The notes: generated by a model not told the origin, from the sequence alone. A stretch of DNA of 64,000 nucleotides from Enterovibrio gelatinilyticus (GCF_028683095.1 NZ_JAJUBC010000032.1:1-64000); one strand, 5' to 3'. Numbered from the stretch's first letter, positions 1 to 10,646 are shown. Numbers and translations: made by a program.

Positions 1-3
1 AAG

Positions 4-32
4 AAGCCTCGCTAGTAATAGCGGGGCTTTTT
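4..32 (+). terminator. Intrinsic terminator downstream of the (off-window) tRNA-Asp gene
   Basis: A 10-bp stem (4-13 with 20-29, one G-U pair) encloses a 6-nt loop and is followed by a T run. The sequence just downstream contains a tRNA-Asp tail remnant, so this is most likely the terminator of an rRNA operon or tRNA-Asp unit that lies left of the window. It is repeated almost exactly at 123-151. Confidence 0.85.
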
Positions 33-77
33 ATCGTCTGTGAGTTTTGTGGATGGACTCTCACGAGCCTTCGGCTT

Positions 78-113
78 GAGTCCCGGACGAGCGCGCCCCC
101 GGCCGCTCCGCCA
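78..113 (+). repeat. tRNA-Asp 3'-end-like remnant with 17-nt insert
   Basis: The stretch reads GAGTCCCG, then 17 nt (86-102), then CCGCTCCGCCA. The two outer parts match the T-arm and acceptor 3' strand of a standard tRNA-Asp, which would normally have a single T between them. The insert ends in CCCGG, as does the insert in the tRNA-Trp tail repeats at 1010-1500. No 5' half of a tRNA is present, so this cannot be a functional tRNA. The flanking terminators (4-32, 123-151) show that a tail-plus-terminator module was duplicated. Confidence 0.7.
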
Positions 114-122
114 TTTATTAAG

Positions 123-151
123 AAGCCTCGCTAGCAATAGCGGGGCTTTTT
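123..151 (+). terminator. Second copy of the tRNA-Asp terminator
   Basis: The same 10-bp stem as at 4-32 (123-132 with 139-148), differing at one loop base, followed by five T. It ends the duplicated tail module. Confidence 0.8.
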
Positions 152-155
152 ATCG

Positions 156-576
156 TTTGTAGCATATAGCAAAGACGCTTACTCGCCTTCTAATTGATTC
201 CCCTGAAGTGTTAATTGAGATTCGAGATCTTCCCTGTTCGTCATGTGTTGACCTGTTTTTCGTGCTTTTGTTGTTTAAATTCCCCCATTCTTTGTGTCTT
301 ATTTATCTCGTTTTAGTGAGTAGTGCATGTTCCTGCGCTTATCTTTCTAGCCTGGTGTAAACGAAAAATTGGGTTCTAGACTTTGCTTGGGAAGTGCTGT
401 CGATTCACTTAGGCAATTTTGAACAACTCTCATTGTATTTTTTAACGAATTGCCTATTAACAATTTGATTTATAAGATTGGTAAGGCTAATACTTAATGT
501 ATGATTATTTATACATTTGATGATCAATGTTGATTTATTACGTATTAAATGATGTAAATGTTAACTTGATCGATAC
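156..576. other. AT-rich intergenic stretch, nothing recognised
   Basis: About 420 bp between the tail terminator and the next small ORF. It is clearly more AT-rich than the flanking genes and has no long ORF on either strand, no tRNA and no convincing terminator. I see no feature I can name. Confidence 0.5.
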
Positions 577-657
577 GTGTTCTTACTATTAAGAATTATT
601 TTTTATACCATCTCGGTATTATGCATCTCACATTTATTGGTTTGGAGAGTCATTGCA

Positions 658-798
658 ATGAATGATTTATCAGCGTTACTTCAAATGACATTGTTATGCA
701 CCGCCGTTGCTATGGCTGTTGCTGGACCTGCATTGATTGGTCTGTTGGTTTTTAATAAATACAAACAGAATCAAGCCGAAAAACATGATTTAGCATAA
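658..798 (+). CDS. Small hypothetical membrane protein (46 aa)
   Basis: I do not recognise a family. From the ATG at 658 the protein is 46 aa, with one hydrophobic segment at about residues 8-33 and a polar, lysine-rich tail, so it would be a single-pass inner-membrane peptide. The ATG is chosen over the upstream GTG (577) because a GGAGAG stretch lies about 10 nt before it and the upstream extension has no ribosome-binding site. It sits alone between two tRNA units in AT-rich DNA. It could be a lineage-specific gene or a chance ORF. Confidence 0.4.
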   Translation: MNDLSALLQMTLLCTAVAMAVAGPALIGLLVFNKYKQNQAEKHDLA

Positions 799-874
799 TT
801 ACTGAGCACTTAGCGCTCGTGTTGGCATTAATCCCTAGCTATTTATCTTATTCTCGTTAAAATGGCGTTCATAT

Positions 875-951
<77 letters not shown>

Positions 952-956
952 CATTT

Positions 957-986
957 AAAGCCTCGACAGCAATGTCGGGGCTTTTT
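957..986 (+). terminator. tRNA-Trp intrinsic terminator
   Basis: A 12-bp stem (957-968 with 973-984, one T-G pair) is closed by a GCAA tetraloop and runs into T residues, 5 nt after the tRNA CCA. The same terminator recurs in the downstream tail repeats. Confidence 0.93.
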
Positions 987-1545
987 CGTATCTGTCACTT
1001 TTCCAAAGTGATGTTGGGAGCTGGAACGCCAGCCCGGTCGAATCTCTCCACCCCTGCCACATTTAGAGCCTCGACAGCAATGTCGGGGCTTTTTCGTATC
1101 TGTCACTTTTTCAAAGTGATGTTGGGAGCTGGAGCGCCAGCCCGGTCGAATCTCTCCACCCCTGCCATATTTAAAGCCTCGACAGCAATGTCGGGGTTTT
1201 TTTCGTATCTGTCACTTTTGAAAAGTGATGTTGGGAGCTGGAACGCCAGCCCGGTCGAATCTCTCCACCCCTGCCATATTTAAAGCCTCGACAGCAATGT
1301 CGGGGCTTTTTCGTATCTGTCACTTTTGAAAAGTGATGTTGGGAGCTGGAACGCCAGCCCGGTCGAATCTCTCCACCCCTGCCACATTTAAAGCCTCGAC
1401 AGCAATGTCGGGGCTTTTTCGTATCTGTCACTTTTGAAAAGTGATGTTGGGAGCTGGAACGCCAGCCCGGTCAAATCTCTCCACCCCTTCCACTTTCATG
1501 CTCTAGACTGCGCGTCCCGGCAGAAATGTTGGAGTCTTTTTCGTT
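987..1545 (+). repeat. Five ~108-bp tandem repeats of the tRNA-Trp 3' end plus terminator
   Basis: CCA-ending tRNA-Trp tails recur at 1059, 1167, 1276, 1384 and 1492, spaced 108, 109, 108 and 108 bp (108 from the real tRNA at 951). Each unit holds, in order, a small hairpin (CACTTT/AAAGTG type), the tRNA 3' third from GTTGGGAG, a 17-nt insert able to form GCTGG-AAC-GCCAGC, the rest of the T arm and acceptor strand, and an intrinsic terminator with a GCAA loop. The last unit has decayed (CTTCCA instead of CTGCCA, broken terminator). No unit has the 5' half of a tRNA. Open reading frames crossing the array are by-products of the repeat. Confidence 0.95.
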
Positions 1546-1624
1546 TATGTCGCTTTTTCTGAGTGATCCTTTTTATATCCTGATCCAGCCATCGCACTTG
1601 GCTTCTATTGGGCGTATCCTGTTT

Positions 1625-1648
1625 CCACTTTTTAATCAATAAAAGTGG
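1625..1648 (+). promoter_or_regulatory. Inverted repeat just upstream of crcB
   Basis: A perfect 8-bp inverted repeat, CCACTTTT/AAAAGTGG, with an 8-nt loop ends 9 nt before the crcB ATG. In mRNA it could form a hairpin over the translation-initiation region. It has no T run and is not a terminator. Function unknown. Confidence 0.45.
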
Positions 1649-1656
1649 TTGATGCC

Positions 1657-2040
1657 ATGAATCAAGCAGTTTTGCTTTTCTATATTGCCATTGGTGGTGC
1701 GACTGGCGCATGTTCTCGTTATCTCATTTCTGAGCTTTGCGCGATTTTACTAGGACGCGGATTTCCATACGGGACGCTGGTTGTGAACATTATTGGTTCC
1801 TTGATAATGGGCGTGCTCGTTGCTGCATTGGAACAAGAAACGTTTGGCCCGGGTCCTTGGCGACACCTTGTTGGCCTTGGCTTTCTTGGCGCCTTAACAA
1901 CTTTTTCAACATTCTCCATGGACAACGTTTTACTTCTTCAGCAGGGGGAGTGGTTCAAAATGGGGCTTAACATTGTGTTGAATGTAGTGGTTTGTATTTT
2001 TGCTGCTTGGGCAGGTTTTCAGCTATTAATGCGCAGTTAG
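1657..2040 (+). CDS. crcB: Fluoride ion exporter CrcB/Fluc
   Basis: A four-helix inner-membrane fluoride channel that works as a dual-topology dimer and lowers cytoplasmic fluoride. The 127-aa protein has the family signatures GGATGACSRY near residue 13, PYGTLVVNIIGS near 37 (channel Asn) and GALTTFSTFS near 77. Its length is normal. ATG 1657 is preferred to the in-frame GTG at 1645 because it gives the usual short N-terminus and the GTG falls inside the 1625-1648 hairpin. I looked for a fluoride riboswitch upstream and did not find one. It is a single gene ahead of the thiamine operon. Confidence 0.93.
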   Translation: MNQAVLLFYIAIGGATGACSRYLISELCAILLGRGFPYGTLVVNIIGSLIMGVLVAALEQETFGPGPWRHLVGLGFLGALTTFSTFSMDNVLLLQQGEWFKMGLNIVLNVVVCIFAAWAGFQLLMRS

Positions 2041-2095
2041 TCACAGACTCTGAGGTTGAGATGGTTGATTCGATTACCTATACTGCTGGCTAATA

Positions 2096-2177
2096 CTTGT
2101 CGGAGTGCCATTTGGCTGAGACCGCGAAAGCGGGATCCGTTGAACCTGATCAGGCTAATACCTGCGAAGGAAACAAG
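2096..2177 (+). promoter_or_regulatory. TPP riboswitch (THI element)
   Basis: The aptamer has the family core GGCTGAGACCGCGAAAGCGG followed by GATCCGTTGAACCTGATCAGG and CTAATACCTGCGAAGGA. The outer stem CTTGT (2096-2100) pairs with ACAAG (2173-2177). It lies about 120 nt upstream of thiC, where it turns down thiamine synthesis when thiamine pyrophosphate is bound. The stretch 2200-2235 contains a short TATCT/AGATA hairpin followed by T residues that may belong to the expression platform, but I cannot tell termination from translational control. Confidence 0.96.
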
Positions 2178-2192
2178 AGAAGCAAACATTAA

Positions 2193-4211
<2,019 letters not shown>

Positions 4212-4219
4212 GAGGAGCG

Positions 4220-4900
4220 ATGACTACTCCTACCTTGTTGAAGAATTTATCTTTCGCAAGGATGAATGAGGGCATAGGCCCTCTTTATCCTGTTGTTGAT
4301 GATATTGCGTTGCTCAAACGACTATTAGCGTTTGGTGTGCGTACCGTCCAACTTCGTGTGAAAGATGCAAATCACCCAAATCTAAGCACCATGATTGAAG
4401 AGGCAGTTAAGTGCGGCAGGTTGTGTAATGCGCAGGTATTTATCAATGATCATTGGGAAAAAGCGCTTGCTGCTGGTGCCTATGGTATTCACCTTGGCCA
4501 AGATGATCTTCTTTCTGCGGATCTTAATGCAATCGCCAAAGCAGGGATAAGGCTTGGTGTGTCGACGCGCACGGCAGATGAACTAGATATCGCGATGTCA
4601 CTGACCCCGAGTTATCTCGCGATTGGGCATATCTTTCCAACACCGACCAAGCAAATGCCAACACCGCCTCAAGGTGTGAATCAGTTGAAAACACATCTAC
4701 AAACGGTCAGTGGTCGATTTCCTACGGTCGCCATTGGTGGGATTGACCTCTCGGTAGCTGCCGATGTTTGGCGCTCCGGTGTTGACGCTATTGCCGTAGT
4801 TCGAGCGGTTACCCAATCGAATGACTTAGCGGCGACCTTACAGGCATTTGCGGAAGTTCTGACAGAGGATGCGCGAAATGAACGCACTACCTTTGTCTGA
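4220..4900 (+). CDS. thiE: Thiamine-phosphate synthase ThiE
   Basis: Couples hydroxymethylpyrimidine diphosphate with the thiazole phosphate to give thiamine phosphate. The 226-aa TIM-barrel protein shows QLRVKD (44-49), HLGQDD (91-96) and the phosphate-binding GHIFPTPTK (136-144), all typical of the family. About 20 residues precede the usual N-terminus, a modest extension. The start is fixed by AGGAGGAGCG just before the ATG. It lies 8 nt after thiC and overlaps thiF by 23 nt. Confidence 0.96.
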   Translation: MTTPTLLKNLSFARMNEGIGPLYPVVDDIALLKRLLAFGVRTVQLRVKDANHPNLSTMIEEAVKCGRLCNAQVFINDHWEKALAAGAYGIHLGQDDLLSADLNAIAKAGIRLGVSTRTADELDIAMSLTPSYLAIGHIFPTPTKQMPTPPQGVNQLKTHLQTVSGRFPTVAIGGIDLSVAADVWRSGVDAIAVVRAVTQSNDLAATLQAFAEVLTEDARNERTTFV

Positions 4901-5672
4901 TCAAGCGTTTGATCGATATAGCCGTCAAATCATGCTTCCTGATTGGGGGGAGCAGGCGCAAAAACAGCTGACGAATGCCAAGGTGTTGGTTGTTGGCTGT
5001 GGTGGGTTAGGTACAGCTGCAAGCCTTTATCTTGCTGGGGCAGGTATAGGTCAACTTGTGCTGGCTGACGACGATAAAGTGGAACGCTCAAACCTTCCTC
5101 GTCAGATAGCCTATCGCGACACGGATATTGGTGAAGGGAAAGCAAAGGCGCTCGCAACACAATTGATGGCGCTTAACCCTCTGGTTTCACCCCGAGCCGT
5201 TGAACGCCGTTTGTCAGGCAAGGTACTGACATTGGAAATTTCTTTGGCAGATATTGTGCTCGATTGCAGTGACAATATGGAAACACGCCAAGCCGTGAAC
5301 CAAGCCTGTGTAGCATCGAACACGCCGCTAATTGCTGGCGCAGCCATTGGCTGGAGTGGGCAGCTGATGGTGTTCGATTTTGCTGATAATGCGACACCTT
5401 GCTACCACTGTTTGTTTCCAGAAACGAGTGATACTCCTGTGCGAAATTGCCAAAGTGCGGGGGTTGTTGGGCCGGTGGTAGGAATAATGGGTAACCTTCA
5501 AGCGCTTGAAACCTTGAAATATCTTACCCAATCAGAAAAGCCGCTGACGCGCTTCTACCAATTTGATGGAAAATCTTTGTCACTACGTGCAATGACAATT
5601 CCTCGTGAAACGGAATGCTTGGTTTGTCAGGCTCAACAGCAGGAGGTCTTTGATGAAAATTTGGCTCAATGA
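4878..5672 (+). CDS. thiF: Sulfur-carrier adenylyltransferase ThiF
   Basis: An E1-like enzyme that adenylates the C-terminal glycine of ThiS so that sulfur can be loaded for thiazole synthesis. The 264-aa protein has a nucleotide-binding GCGGLGTA (40-47), zinc-site pairs CYHC (175-178) and CLVC (247-250), and a conserved Cys in NCQSAGV (191). The ATG at 4878 is preferred to 4869 because GAGG is 9 nt upstream of it but adjoins the earlier ATG. MoeB is a close paralog, but position between thiE and thiS identifies ThiF. Its end overlaps thiS. Confidence 0.94.
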   Translation: MNALPLSDQAFDRYSRQIMLPDWGEQAQKQLTNAKVLVVGCGGLGTAASLYLAGAGIGQLVLADDDKVERSNLPRQIAYRDTDIGEGKAKALATQLMALNPLVSPRAVERRLSGKVLTLEISLADIVLDCSDNMETRQAVNQACVASNTPLIAGAAIGWSGQLMVFDFADNATPCYHCLFPETSDTPVRNCQSAGVVGPVVGIMGNLQALETLKYLTQSEKPLTRFYQFDGKSLSLRAMTIPRETECLVCQAQQQEVFDENLAQ

Positions 5673-5853
5673 CAATGCCTACGTCATAAAAGACGCAATT
5701 CAACTTAAGGCACTGATAGCTGAACTGGCGTTACCTGAGCAATCAGTGGCGGTGGCGATTGAGGGTGACATTGTCCCTCGCCACCAATGGCAACACACGC
5801 CTTTAACTGAAGGCATTCAGATTTCCATATTTCAGGCGATTGCTGGAGGATAA
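5653..5853 (+). CDS. thiS: Sulfur carrier protein ThiS
   Basis: A ubiquitin-like 66-aa carrier whose C-terminal Gly-Gly becomes a thiocarboxylate and donates sulfur to the thiazole ring. The sequence ends in AIAGG as required. The ATG at 5653 is preceded by AGGAGG (5641-5646); longer in-frame starts inside thiF have no such site. It overlaps the end of thiF by 20 nt and the start of thiG closely, as expected for translationally coupled partners. Confidence 0.95.
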   Translation: MKIWLNDNAYVIKDAIQLKALIAELALPEQSVAVAIEGDIVPRHQWQHTPLTEGIQISIFQAIAGG

Positions 5854-5855
5854 TG

Positions 5856-6626
5856 ATGTTAACCATTGCTGATAAAGTCTTTTCATCTCGCCTATTTACT
5901 GGGACTGGGAAGTTTTCCGGAACCTCTGTTATGGCGAAGAGTATTTCAGAAAGCGGTTCTGAGCTCGTCACCATGGCACTGAAGCGCGTTGATATCACCA
6001 ACCGTGATGATGACATTCTTGCGCCTCTTATTGCGTCTGGTATCCATTTGTTACCTAACACCTCGGGAGCGAAAACAGCGAAAGAGGCCGTTTTTGCAGC
6101 ACGTTTAGCGCGAGAAGCTCTCGGTACTCATTGGCTCAAGTTGGAAATCCATCCTGATCCAAAATACTTGATGCCAGATCCCATCGAAACGTTAAAAGCT
6201 GCGGAGCAGTTGGTGCAAGAAGGCTTTGTTGTTCTTCCGTATTGTCATGCTGATCCCGTGTTGTGCAAGCGATTAGAGGAAGTGGGCTGTGCCGCTGTCA
6301 TGCCTTTAGGGGCGCCAATTGGAAGTAACAAGGGATTAGTCTCGGGTGATTTTCTCGATATCATTATCGACCAAGCACGAGTACCCGTGGTAGTTGATGC
6401 TGGGATAGGCGCGCCGTCTCATGCTGCCTTTGCCATGGAAAAAGGGGCTGATGCAGTATTGGTGAATACAGCAATTGCCGCTGCAGCTAATCCGGTTGCC
6501 ATGGCGCGTGCATTCAAGCTTGCGGTAGAAAGCGGACGAATGGCGTATGAAGCGGGCTTAGCTGGCAAGGTACAACACGCTGTTGCGTCTAGCCCTTTGA
6601 CCGCTTTTCTCGATGAACTGGCATAA
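5856..6626 (+). CDS. thiG: Thiazole synthase ThiG
   Basis: Condenses deoxyxylulose phosphate, dehydroglycine and ThiS thiocarboxylate into the thiazole phosphate. The 256-aa protein begins [20 protein letters not shown] as in the family, with the Schiff-base lysine region VTMALKRVD near residue 40 and [15 protein letters not shown] near 180. Two adjacent ATGs exist (5853, 5856). The second has a better distance from GGAGGA and gives the standard N-terminus. ThiG acts with ThiH, encoded next. Confidence 0.95.
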   Translation: MLTIADKVFSSRLFTGTGKFSGTSVMAKSISESGSELVTMALKRVDITNRDDDILAPLIASGIHLLPNTSGAKTAKEAVFAARLAREALGTHWLKLEIHPDPKYLMPDPIETLKAAEQLVQEGFVVLPYCHADPVLCKRLEEVGCAAVMPLGAPIGSNKGLVSGDFLDIIIDQARVPVVVDAGIGAPSHAAFAMEKGADAVLVNTAIAAAANPVAMARAFKLAVESGRMAYEAGLAGKVQHAVASSPLTAFLDELA

Positions 6627-6641
6627 TGTTCAGGAGGGACG

Positions 6642-7754
6642 ATGAGCTTTTCTGAACATTGGAAAACCTTAAACTGGGATGACATTCGACTTTCCATCTA
6701 TAGCAAAACGGCGGGTGATGTCAGCCGAGCGTTAGCGAAGCCCAAACGCGACCTTGAAGACTTTAAGGCGTTGATATCACCGGCGGCTGAGCCTTTTCTT
6801 GAGCAAATGGCGCAACAAGCTGCCGCGATGACGCGACGTCGCTTCGGGTATACCGTTAATTTCTATGTGCCCTTGTACCTCTCCAATCTATGTGCGAATG
6901 CGTGTACCTATTGTGGTTTTTCAATGGAAAACCGTATTAAGCGTCGTACTTTGTCATTGGATGAAATCCAGCGCGAATGTGACGCAATAAAACAGATGCG
7001 TTTTGATAGCATTCTGCTGGTTACGGGCGAGCATCAAACCAAGGTGGGGATGGCGTACTTTCGAGAAGCTATTCCAGCTATCAAGCAGCACTTTAGTTAT
7101 CTGGCGATGGAAGTGCAGCCCTTGGCTGAAATGGAATATGCGGAATTGAAAGGGCTAGGGCTGGATGCCGTCATGGTGTACCAAGAAACCTATAATCGCT
7201 CGACGTACGCAGAGCACCACCTTCGTGGAAACAAAACAGACTTTGCGTATCGTTTGGACACTCCCGATCGTTTAGCTCGAGCTGGCGTAGATAAAATCGG
7301 TATTGGCGCTTTGATTGGGCTTGATGAGTGGCGTACAGATTGTTTTTTTGCCGCCAGTCATCTCGATTATTTGGAGCAAACGTATTGGCGTAGCCGGTAT
7401 TCCATTTCCTTTCCACGCTTACGACCGTGCGAAGGTGCTGTTCAACCAAAATCTGTGATGACAGACAGACAGTTAGTACAGTTGATTTGCGCATATCGTT
7501 TGTTTAACCCTGAAGTAGAGCTGTCTTTATCGACAAGAGAGTCTCCTGCGTTTCGTGACAAAGTGCTACCGCTTGGTATTACCTCGATGTCAGCGGCATC
7601 GAAAACGCAACCGGGAGGATATGCAGACGATGAACCCGAACTTGAGCAGTTTGCGGTATCCGATGAGCGCAGCGCCCAAGAGGTAGCCAGTGCGGTTAAA
7701 CAGGCGGGTTTTGATGTGGTGTGGAAAGATTGGCAAGTTGGGTATTCGGGCTAG
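6642..7754 (+). CDS. thiH: 2-iminoacetate synthase ThiH
   Basis: A radical-SAM tyrosine lyase that splits tyrosine to make dehydroglycine for ThiG, the route typical of facultative anaerobes that lack the oxygen-dependent ThiO. The 370-aa protein has the CxxxCxxC cluster motif at residues 84, 88 and 91 (CANACTYCGF). The start follows CAGGAGGGACG. It is the last gene of the thiamine operon, followed by a terminator at 7771. No thiD or thiI is present in the window. Confidence 0.97.
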   Translation: MSFSEHWKTLNWDDIRLSIYSKTAGDVSRALAKPKRDLEDFKALISPAAEPFLEQMAQQAAAMTRRRFGYTVNFYVPLYLSNLCANACTYCGFSMENRIKRRTLSLDEIQRECDAIKQMRFDSILLVTGEHQTKVGMAYFREAIPAIKQHFSYLAMEVQPLAEMEYAELKGLGLDAVMVYQETYNRSTYAEHHLRGNKTDFAYRLDTPDRLARAGVDKIGIGALIGLDEWRTDCFFAASHLDYLEQTYWRSRYSISFPRLRPCEGAVQPKSVMTDRQLVQLICAYRLFNPEVELSLSTRESPAFRDKVLPLGITSMSAASKTQPGGYADDEPELEQFAVSDERSAQEVASAVKQAGFDVVWKDWQVGYSG

Positions 7755-7770
7755 CAAGAATCGATAATTA

Positions 7771-7798
7771 AAAAAGGCTCCGAGGAGCCTTTTTCTTT
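7771..7798. terminator. Terminator between thiH and pepP (convergent)
   Basis: AAAAAGGCTCC pairs with GGAGCCTTTTT around a 2-nt centre. T runs on both sides let it serve both converging genes. Confidence 0.9.
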
Positions 7799-7806
7799 TG
7801 CTGAAC

Positions 7807-9594
7807 TTATCGAGACAACGGTGCCGTGGCCTGTTCTAGCCATGCTAAGTCGTAGCCTTCCAAGCTTGGGCTGATGTCTGTCCATACCTTCTGGTGGTAA
7901 TCGTTCCACCATGCGATCTCGCTGTCTGTCAGTAGAGTGATATCCACCAAACGACGATCAATCGGAGCACGAGTCAGTGACTCGAAACCTAGCATGGTCA
8001 TGTCGCCTTGCGTTGGTACCTCCACCACTAGTTCAAGGTTTTCGATGCGGATACCAAATGCATTAGCACGGTAGTAGCCTGGCTCATTCGATAACACCAT
8101 GCCTGGCAATAACGCGACGGTATTTGGCGCTTTAGCGATGCGCTGAGGGCCTTCGTGAACACTCAGGAAATGACCGACACCGTGTCCGGTTCCGTGGTCG
8201 TAGTCAAACCCATGCGCCCATAGATATTGGCGAGCCAGTGCATCCAATTGGCTGCCAGCTGTTCCTTTCGGGAAGCGTGCCGTGGTGAGTGCAATGTGAC
8301 CTTTCAGTACTAGCGTGAAGGCTTGCTTCACGTCGTCGGCACATTCACCAATAGCTATAGTTCGCGTGATGTCTGTGGTGCCATCAGGATACTGACCGCC
8401 TGAATCCACCAGATAAACATTGTTGATCTCAAGTTCGCCCGGCTTAGGTTGGTTGAGGTGGTTGTAGTGGCACATCGCTGCGTTTCCGCCTGCAGCAGAG
8501 ATAGTGTCGAAGCTTAGATCTGCCAGTGTCTCATCGAGTTCACGGAACTGATAGAGCTTGTAAGAGAGTTCGGCTTCGTTAGGGAGGTTGTTGGCATTAA
8601 CCTGCGCATCCAACCAAGCGAGGAAACGACTCACTGCCACACCATCTCGAACATGGCTGGCTTTCATACCCGCAATCTCGACTGGGTTCTTCGCTGCTTT
8701 CGGGAGCATGCATGGGTCCGTGGCATGCACGATACACGCGCCGTTGTTAGCAAGAACTTCACTCGCCCAAGCATTACTGGTTTGCGGGTCGACCAAGACG
8801 GTTTTTCCGCCAAAGCCAGCCAGAGATGACGCCAATGCGTCAGGCGATTGAATGCTCACGCCTGCGCCGACGTGGGCCGAGAACGCTTCAGGTAGGCGGT
8901 TCGGGTCGATAAACAACGTGACATTGCCGTTGGCTTCAACGATGGCGGTAGAGAGCAGTACAGGAAGACGAGACACATCGCCCCCGCGAATATTTAACAA
9001 CCAGCAAATGCTATCTAGCTGGCTAAGCAATGCAGCATCGGCGCCGGCTTGTGTGAGTGCTTGACCGATTTTTGCTCGTTTATCAGCACTGCTTTGACCG
9101 ACGATTTCATTGCCCATCAAGCGAGCCTGAGTGAGCAAAGGTGCTGGGCGTTCATGCCACAACGTATCAATGGGATTGCTATCGATGGTGATGAGGTTGA
9201 TCTTTCCTTCGACGGCTTGCTTCGCGTTGGCTAACCAGTTTGCACTGTGAAGACGCGCGTCGATAGCGACCTTGCTGCCTTGTGGCAGGTTAGCGAGCAG
9301 CCATTGCAATGCAGGCTCTTCAATCAAATGACGGTATTCAAAAATGTCACCCGGAACTTGTTTGCGCACCTGTACGGTGTAGCGTCCATCAACAAACATG
9401 GCCGCATTATCGCGAGTGATGACGGCAGCACCTGCCGAGCCGGTGAAACCAGTGGCCCAGTGAAGACGCTCATTGTGGGCAGGAATATATTCTCCAAGAA
9501 ATTCGTCTTCATGTGGAATAACCAGCGCATCCAGTGCTTGTTCTTCCAGCCAGCGTCGTAATGCGTCGACACGTTCAGCGTAATTGGCGTGCAT
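7807..9594 (-). CDS. Xaa-Pro aminopeptidase (aminopeptidase P family, M24B)
   Basis: A cytoplasmic metallopeptidase expected to remove N-terminal residues that precede proline. The 595-aa length matches the long, three-domain form rather than the ~440-aa E. coli PepP. The C-terminal pita-bread domain carries the dinuclear metal ligands: LVDSGGQY and DITRT near residue 400, HGTGHGVGH near 465, NEPGYY near 505 and RIENLEL near 518. The ATG is 7 nt after AGGA. It reads toward thiH and shares its terminator. The LysR gene lies 83 bp upstream on the same strand. Confidence 0.92.
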   Translation of the reverse strand: MHANYAERVDALRRWLEEQALDALVIPHEDEFLGEYIPAHNERLHWATGFTGSAGAAVITRDNAAMFVDGRYTVQVRKQVPGDIFEYRHLIEEPALQWLLANLPQGSKVAIDARLHSANWLANAKQAVEGKINLITIDSNPIDTLWHERPAPLLTQARLMGNEIVGQSSADKRAKIGQALTQAGADAALLSQLDSICWLLNIRGGDVSRLPVLLSTAIVEANGNVTLFIDPNRLPEAFSAHVGAGVSIQSPDALASSLAGFGGKTVLVDPQTSNAWASEVLANNGACIVHATDPCMLPKAAKNPVEIAGMKASHVRDGVAVSRFLAWLDAQVNANNLPNEAELSYKLYQFRELDETLADLSFDTISAAGGNAAMCHYNHLNQPKPGELEINNVYLVDSGGQYPDGTTDITRTIAIGECADDVKQAFTLVLKGHIALTTARFPKGTAGSQLDALARQYLWAHGFDYDHGTGHGVGHFLSVHEGPQRIAKAPNTVALLPGMVLSNEPGYYRANAFGIRIENLELVVEVPTQGDMTMLGFESLTRAPIDRRLVDITLLTDSEIAWWNDYHQKVWTDISPSLEGYDLAWLEQATAPLSR

Positions 9595-9677
9595 TTTTCG
9601 TCCTATTCTTATCTGTTCTCATTGATCGTATTGTTCAAAAAAGCATGGGGTGAATGTGGTCACCTCAATCCTCTAAC

Positions 9678-10646
9678 CTACTTGTTTTCCTCGGTCGCTG
9701 CAATTTCTGTCATATGTCTACAGCGCGATATTATTAGCTGTCTAAGCCAACGATGGCCAGGATCGGATTCCTGACTTTGATGCCAAAATAGCGTATATGC
9801 CATCGGAGGAAGAGGCTCTGGTAAGGTTGTTACGACGAGATCTAACTGCTTCGCAGCAGCATGAGCAAAGTGAGAGGGGGCAGTAAAAATCAGATCTGTG
9901 TGTGTACATAAACTCGCAGCGCTGTTGAAGTCTGGGACATACATTGCGATATCTCGTTCAAGCCCGCGCTCCGCCAGTTTATAGTCGAGTAACCATCGGT
10001 CGCTGCCATCGCAACGAACCTGTATGTGGCGCTGCTTAAGGTAACGGTCCAAGTCCCAAGGCCGAGAGAGCAATGGGTGATCTCTACGTACAATCACTTT
10101 TTGATGGTCTTGATAAAGTTCTTCATAAACAATGCCTTTGGGTGGCATTAGGGTGAGCATGGCATCGGCAGGGTTCAAATCTTTGCCAGTAATGCCAAAG
10201 TCCACCTCTCCTCGAGCCATCGCATCAAAGGTGCCTGCGCCCCATGCTTCTGTATCCAGTGTGATGGAAGGCGCTGCATCCAGTATTTCTCCCAAAAATC
10301 GAGGCAGCAGCAGCGGATAGGCACTTTCAACCAAGGCGAAATGAAAGCGACGATCGCTGGTGGCAGGGTGGAAGTCATCGGACACGGTTAACCCTTCAAT
10401 ATGACTTAACAGTGTCTTTAGGCCTGGCTTTAATGACTGCGCTTTTGCTGTGGGGTGCAACCCTCGTGACGTGCGATTGAATAGCGGGTCGTCAAACTGC
10501 TCCCTCAGCTTTGACAGGTTCTTGCTGACAGCAGATTGGCTGAGGTTAAGGCGTTGAGCCGCCCGAGTGACATTGCACTCTTCGAGCAAAACATAGAGAC
10601 AAATCAGTAAATTGAAATCATATCTGAGGAGTCGATTTAAGTTCAT
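9678..10646 (-). CDS. LysR-family transcriptional regulator
   Basis: A 322-aa LysR-type DNA-binding regulator. The N-terminal helix-turn-helix (CNVTRAAQRLNLSQSAVSKN, about residues 22-41) is followed by a periplasmic-binding-like effector domain. ATG 10646 is chosen because it gives the usual MNLNRLLRYDFNLL start and has GGAA upstream; a longer in-frame ATG at 10700 has no ribosome-binding site. It is transcribed away from an MFS exporter (10746), a common arrangement in which the regulator controls its neighbour. The effector is unknown. Confidence 0.88.
   Translation of the reverse strand: MNLNRLLRYDFNLLICLYVLLEECNVTRAAQRLNLSQSAVSKNLSKLREQFDDPLFNRTSRGLHPTAKAQSLKPGLKTLLSHIEGLTVSDDFHPATSDRRFHFALVESAYPLLLPRFLGEILDAAPSITLDTEAWGAGTFDAMARGEVDFGITGKDLNPADAMLTLMPPKGIVYEELYQDHQKVIVRRDHPLLSRPWDLDRYLKQRHIQVRCDGSDRWLLDYKLAERGLERDIAMYVPDFNSAASLCTHTDLIFTAPSHFAHAAAKQLDLVVTTLPEPLPPMAYTLFWHQSQESDPGHRWLRQLIISRCRHMTEIAATEENK

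Noticed and set aside
987-1545. CRISPR array
   Set aside because: Units are ~108 bp, almost wholly identical, and explained by tRNA tail plus terminator. There are no unique spacers and no cas genes.
1500-1656. Fluoride riboswitch before crcB
   Set aside because: I looked for the conserved GGCGAUGG-type core and did not find it on either strand.
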